From positions 7,761,501 to 7,825,500 of the forward strand of contig CM034402.1 in NCBI GenBank assembly GCA_019925095.2: a DNA stretch of 64,000 nt. The letters run 5' to 3'. This DNA comes from Dendrolimus kikuchii (lineage: Eukaryota > Arthropoda > Insecta > Lepidoptera > Lasiocampidae). The stretch's first letter is position 1. Each line of letters begins with the position of its first letter. The translations under genes and the position numbers were made by a program. Below the pieces are notes generated by a model. It made no database searches, was not told the DNA's origin, and saw only the letters and a list, made by a program, of their open reading frames with translations. This document shows positions 60,917 through 64,000 of this stretch, one piece after another.

Positions 60917-63900
60917 CCGTGCGTTGTTTCGTCCTCGGATGGACGAATTTGCCCTTCACGTAGGGAGGCTGGCAGAACCTCGCCAACGTGGGGTGGGCAG
61001 CGTTGAGTCCCCCCGCCGCACACGCCGCGCAGTGGGGGTTCCGGGCCGTGCAGTCCGGCATCTTGTGTCCGCTCTTACCGCAGCGGAGACACAAGTTAGT
61101 CCGGTCCGGGCACGTGTCCGGACAGGTCTGGGCGCCATGGCCGACGTTGTAACACCGGTAACAACGTATCGGTCTGGCTTCCAGTGCCTCTACCCTCGCC
61201 GAGGTGAAGCCTACCACGAGGTAGCCCATCTCGACGATGACTTTGGCAGCAGCGACGGGGCACATCACGTACGATGCGCCCAAACCGCCCGGTCCTGCAC
61301 CGATGTGCTTCGTGCGCACGTCGTCGCGCCGGCAGTTGCCGGCGCGCGCGATCGCGTCACGCAGCCCATCGACCGTGACCGATTCGTCCAGCCCAGAGAC
61401 GTAAAGCTCCCCACGCTTTACGGGGCGGACGACCTCGGCCATCCCTGCAAGGGCTCCGCGCAGAGCCTCGGCGACGCGGTCCGCCTTGGCCGCGCTCTCG
61501 GGTCCCGGCTGGAACTCGAGAAGGCGCGCGTCCCTGACGGTCCGCACCACCTTCAGCCCCTCGCGGAGGCCCATGGCCGCGATGTCGACCACCGTCGAGG
61601 CCTTCGCGAAGACCTCGCGATAACCGACACCCTTCGCGGCCGCTGCCGGCAGCAGTTTGATGATAACTGCGGCCGACTTCGGCTCACGGAATACTACCGC
61701 AGGCTTCGCAGCCTGTTTCCGTTGTTGCTGCCCCCGCCCCGTCGGCAGGGGAGCAGCTTGCGCCTGGGTGGGGGGAGGGGGCCCGTCGGCCCTCGCCCCC
61801 TTACCCTTTTTCCGCTTGACGACCGTCGTCCACGCCCCCCCCCCCCGGGCGGGGGGGGGGGCCACGGGCGCCGGCGGCGGCGCGACGTGCGCGAGGGGGG
61901 CGCGGACGGCGGGCGCCGCGACGACCGATGTCGCGGCCGCGGGCGCCGTCCGTTGCCTAGGGGCCGGCCTAGGAGCCGACACCACAGGCACGGGTGCCGT
62001 GGCGGGGGCCGTTAATGCAACGGCGGCATCGCGTGCCGCTCTCCGCTGCATTTTCAGCCTCCACTTCACCCCCCCTCTATTCGTCTTTTTTTTAGGGGGG
62101 GGGGGCCGGTGACGGTGGGGAGTCCGTCACCCCGACAGCCGGGGTCGCCACCACCTCCATCGGAACCGGGGTACTTACTTCCCCCGCATTCCGCCGGACG
62201 GCGGCGGCAGCCGTGGCCGCTTTCGGCCTAACGGCCACTTTTGGTGCCGGTTTGATTGCCGGCGCCTTGCCTCGGTCGGCCGCTAGCGGTGGACGGAGGG
62301 TCGGCGCGGCATTCAGCCGGTCCTCGATTCCGGCGAACCGGGCATCGAGTATGGGGGCGACAACGTCGATCACGGCCCGCACAAACGCGTCGTGATCGAT
62401 GCCGCCGGGCCCCGTTGGAGCGGGTGTCGGCGCCACCCCGTTGGCGGCCGCCGGAGCTCGCTCCGTCCCGACGACGGGAGCCGGTGTCGGCCCTGCTACC
62501 GCAGCACGGGCCGGACGCGATTTTTTAACCGCAGCGGGTGCGGCGGGCGGTTCCGGTACCGCCGCCGCCTCCGCCGTGGCGGCTTGGGCCTTTCGCTTGA
62601 CGGGTACGGGGGTCGGCGCCGCCATTACAGCAGGCGCCGGCTCCGCAACCGAAGCGGAGGCCTTTAGGGCCTTACGCATGTCTTCAAACTCCCTGCGGTA
62701 GGAGCGGTTTTCCTCCCGCAGCGAGCTTAACTCCATGCGTAGCCTGGCGTTCTCGTTACCGAGCTTCCAGGCCTCGGATTCCGGATTTCGCGTGACCAGT
62801 GTGTCGACGATGTCCGACACCCTGGACGCGGCCTCCTTCAGCCGGCGCACGTAAACCCCCTTCAAATTGCCCGACGTTTGGGCAATTTGAATTATCTCGG
62901 CGACCTGGGCGCACGCCGCTAGGCGGAGCTCCCCAGGGCCGAGAGCCGATATATTCCCGACGAGGGCGGCGCACTGGCTAGCCGCGGCCACTTTGGCGGC
63001 GGTTGCCTTGCGCGCCTTGCGCCCCTTTTCACCCCCCTCGGTGCGGAGGTAGGCCTCCGCACCCGCGAGAATGCTAGTAGTCGCCGCGGGTGCGCCCCCC
63101 GTGGGGCGCAGAGGCGAGCGCGCGCGCGCTGGGGAAGAAGCACCCGACGTGCCGTCCGAATCGGCGCCGCTGCTCTGGGACCGGTCCCAGAAGCGCGACC
63201 TCGATCCGGGAACGAGCATCGGGGCACACGAAATCGGCACCGTTGCCGTTGAAGACGTTGACGGCGCCGCCGAACCCGATGCCGAAGACGATGAGGCTGT
63301 GAACGAACATGACGACGTCGTCGTGCCCGCCGCCGCTGCCGCTGAAGACGAGGACGTGGACACCGCCGCAGCCGAAGACGCAGGCGCCGACATCGCAACA
63401 GCGGCTCCCATCCCATTAGGGAAGGAAGACGAGGGGGTCGCCGCTGCCGCGCCTACGAGGTCCCTATTCACGACCCCGGCCGAGGGCGCGAGTGAGGCTC
63501 GCGCGACAACCGGTGTCGTGGGACGGCTGCTCTCGACGTTGCAGCCCGAAAGGTTGCAAGTCGATGTCGTAGGCACAGGTGAAGCCCGTGCGCTATACGA
63601 CACCGTCGTCGTAGGGCACCCATCCCCTGCCGTCGCTGAACCGGCCGCCGTGTATACCGGACTACAGGCAGGCGCTTCAGGGCGGGAATAACTATGGTCG
63701 CGAATCGCACCGTAGAGCGCGTGCTCCAGCGAGTCTGGGACGCTGCCGGACGGTGGGATGTGATCATGCTCTACGTAGGCGCCGCTCCCTTGCACGAGTG
63801 AGGCTCGCGCAGAGGTGGGTGGCGCCATGTAGGCATATTGAACTATGGTGCTTGCAGCGCTCACGGCCAGGCAAACGGCCGAGTTCGCTGCAAGCAGTAC

Positions 63901-64000
63901 GTTCCTATCTATCTCCGGGTGTGCTGCGCTCCTGCGCGCGGCACGCCCGGATGGGGCCCTAGGCGCCATGGGAACCGGAGGCGGTCCCATCGCGCCGCAC
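57587..64000 (-). mobile_element. R1-clade non-LTR retrotransposon, nearly complete, 5' end off the window
   Basis: GC-rich element against AT-rich flanks. From its 3' end: poly(A) (T run 57587-57604), 3' UTR, ORF2 (endonuclease-RT-zinc), then ORF1 overlapping ORF2 by about 40 bp. RT and endonuclease motifs match R1-clade elements (NVNHSPTAQDLCLQ, FADD). R1 itself sits in 28S rDNA; this copy does not, like other dispersed members of the clade. Truncated copies are at 36360 and 42165. Confidence 0.9.
60876..63990 (-). CDS. R1-clade ORF1 (gag-like), split by a one-base shift in a C run
   Basis: RNA-binding protein of the element. The first frame (63990-62092, 632 codons from MGPPPVPMAPRAPSG) is Ala/Ser/Pro-rich, with a predicted coiled coil near residues 400-440 (ENARLRMELSSLREENRSYR). 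It stops right after a run of 12 C (62094-62105 on plus as G). The next frame continues without a stop (KKKTNRGGVKWRLKMQRRAA) to 60876 and carries zinc knuckles CYRCYNVGHGAQTC and CLRCGKSGHKMPDC plus a third, variant CAACAAGG...H...C. Joining the frames would give a roughly 1,030-residue protein. The break could be a real mutation or a homopolymer sequencing error. The start is provisional because only 10 bases remain to the window edge. Confidence 0.82.

Noticed and set aside
60924..62112. Plus-strand 363- and 151-codon frames
   Set aside because: Arg/Gly/Pro-rich antisense of ORF1 caused by high GC, without motifs.

Overview
The window looks like nuclear DNA of a moth or butterfly (Lepidoptera). 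It is AT-rich, its genes are intron-split with GT/AG borders, and most of the sequence is dispersed transposable elements: R1-clade, I-clade and Jockey/CR1-type non-LTR elements, tRNA-derived SINEs, mariner, hAT-like and short TIR elements. The order-level assignment is an inference from the repeat families and gene content. No bacterial operons, CRISPR arrays or viral genes were seen.

Three host genes are supported, all on the minus strand. (1) Positions 1484-8186 hold three exons of an SLC12-type cation-chloride cotransporter (NKCC/Ncc69-like); the rest of the gene lies off the left edge. (2) Positions 43861-48193 hold a complete four-exon ribosomal protein S15 gene (147 aa) with a 5' pyrimidine tract and a poly(A) signal. 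(3) Positions 56093-57274 hold a complete two-exon DTWD2-like tRNA aminocarboxypropyltransferase gene (251 aa). They act in ion transport, translation and tRNA modification, and nothing suggests that they form one functional unit.

The rest is a record of insertions. Positions 8-43 kb contain a TTAA-flanked MITE, a 9-bp-unit minisatellite inside a dispersed repeat, a hAT remnant, a candidate solo LTR, paired inverted SINEs, a Jockey/CR1-type LINE with an open reverse transcriptase frame (24.2-26.7 kb), a dead mariner (28.7-29.9 kb), several TIR elements including one with perfect 35-bp ends (39.6-40.8 kb), and a truncated R1-clade copy with target-site duplications (42.2-43.0 kb). Positions 49.4-55.6 kb hold a decayed I-clade LINE (gag, endonuclease, RT, RNase H) split by a 786-bp non-autonomous hAT element with an 8-bp duplication. 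Positions 57.6-64 kb hold a GC-rich R1-clade LINE that runs off the right edge. Its ORF2 is open but frameshifted near the C terminus, and its ORF1 is split at a C homopolymer.

No new biological system is claimed. The most informative material is a set of filled/empty insertion comparisons inside the window, which define the ends of several short mobile units that I could not name.
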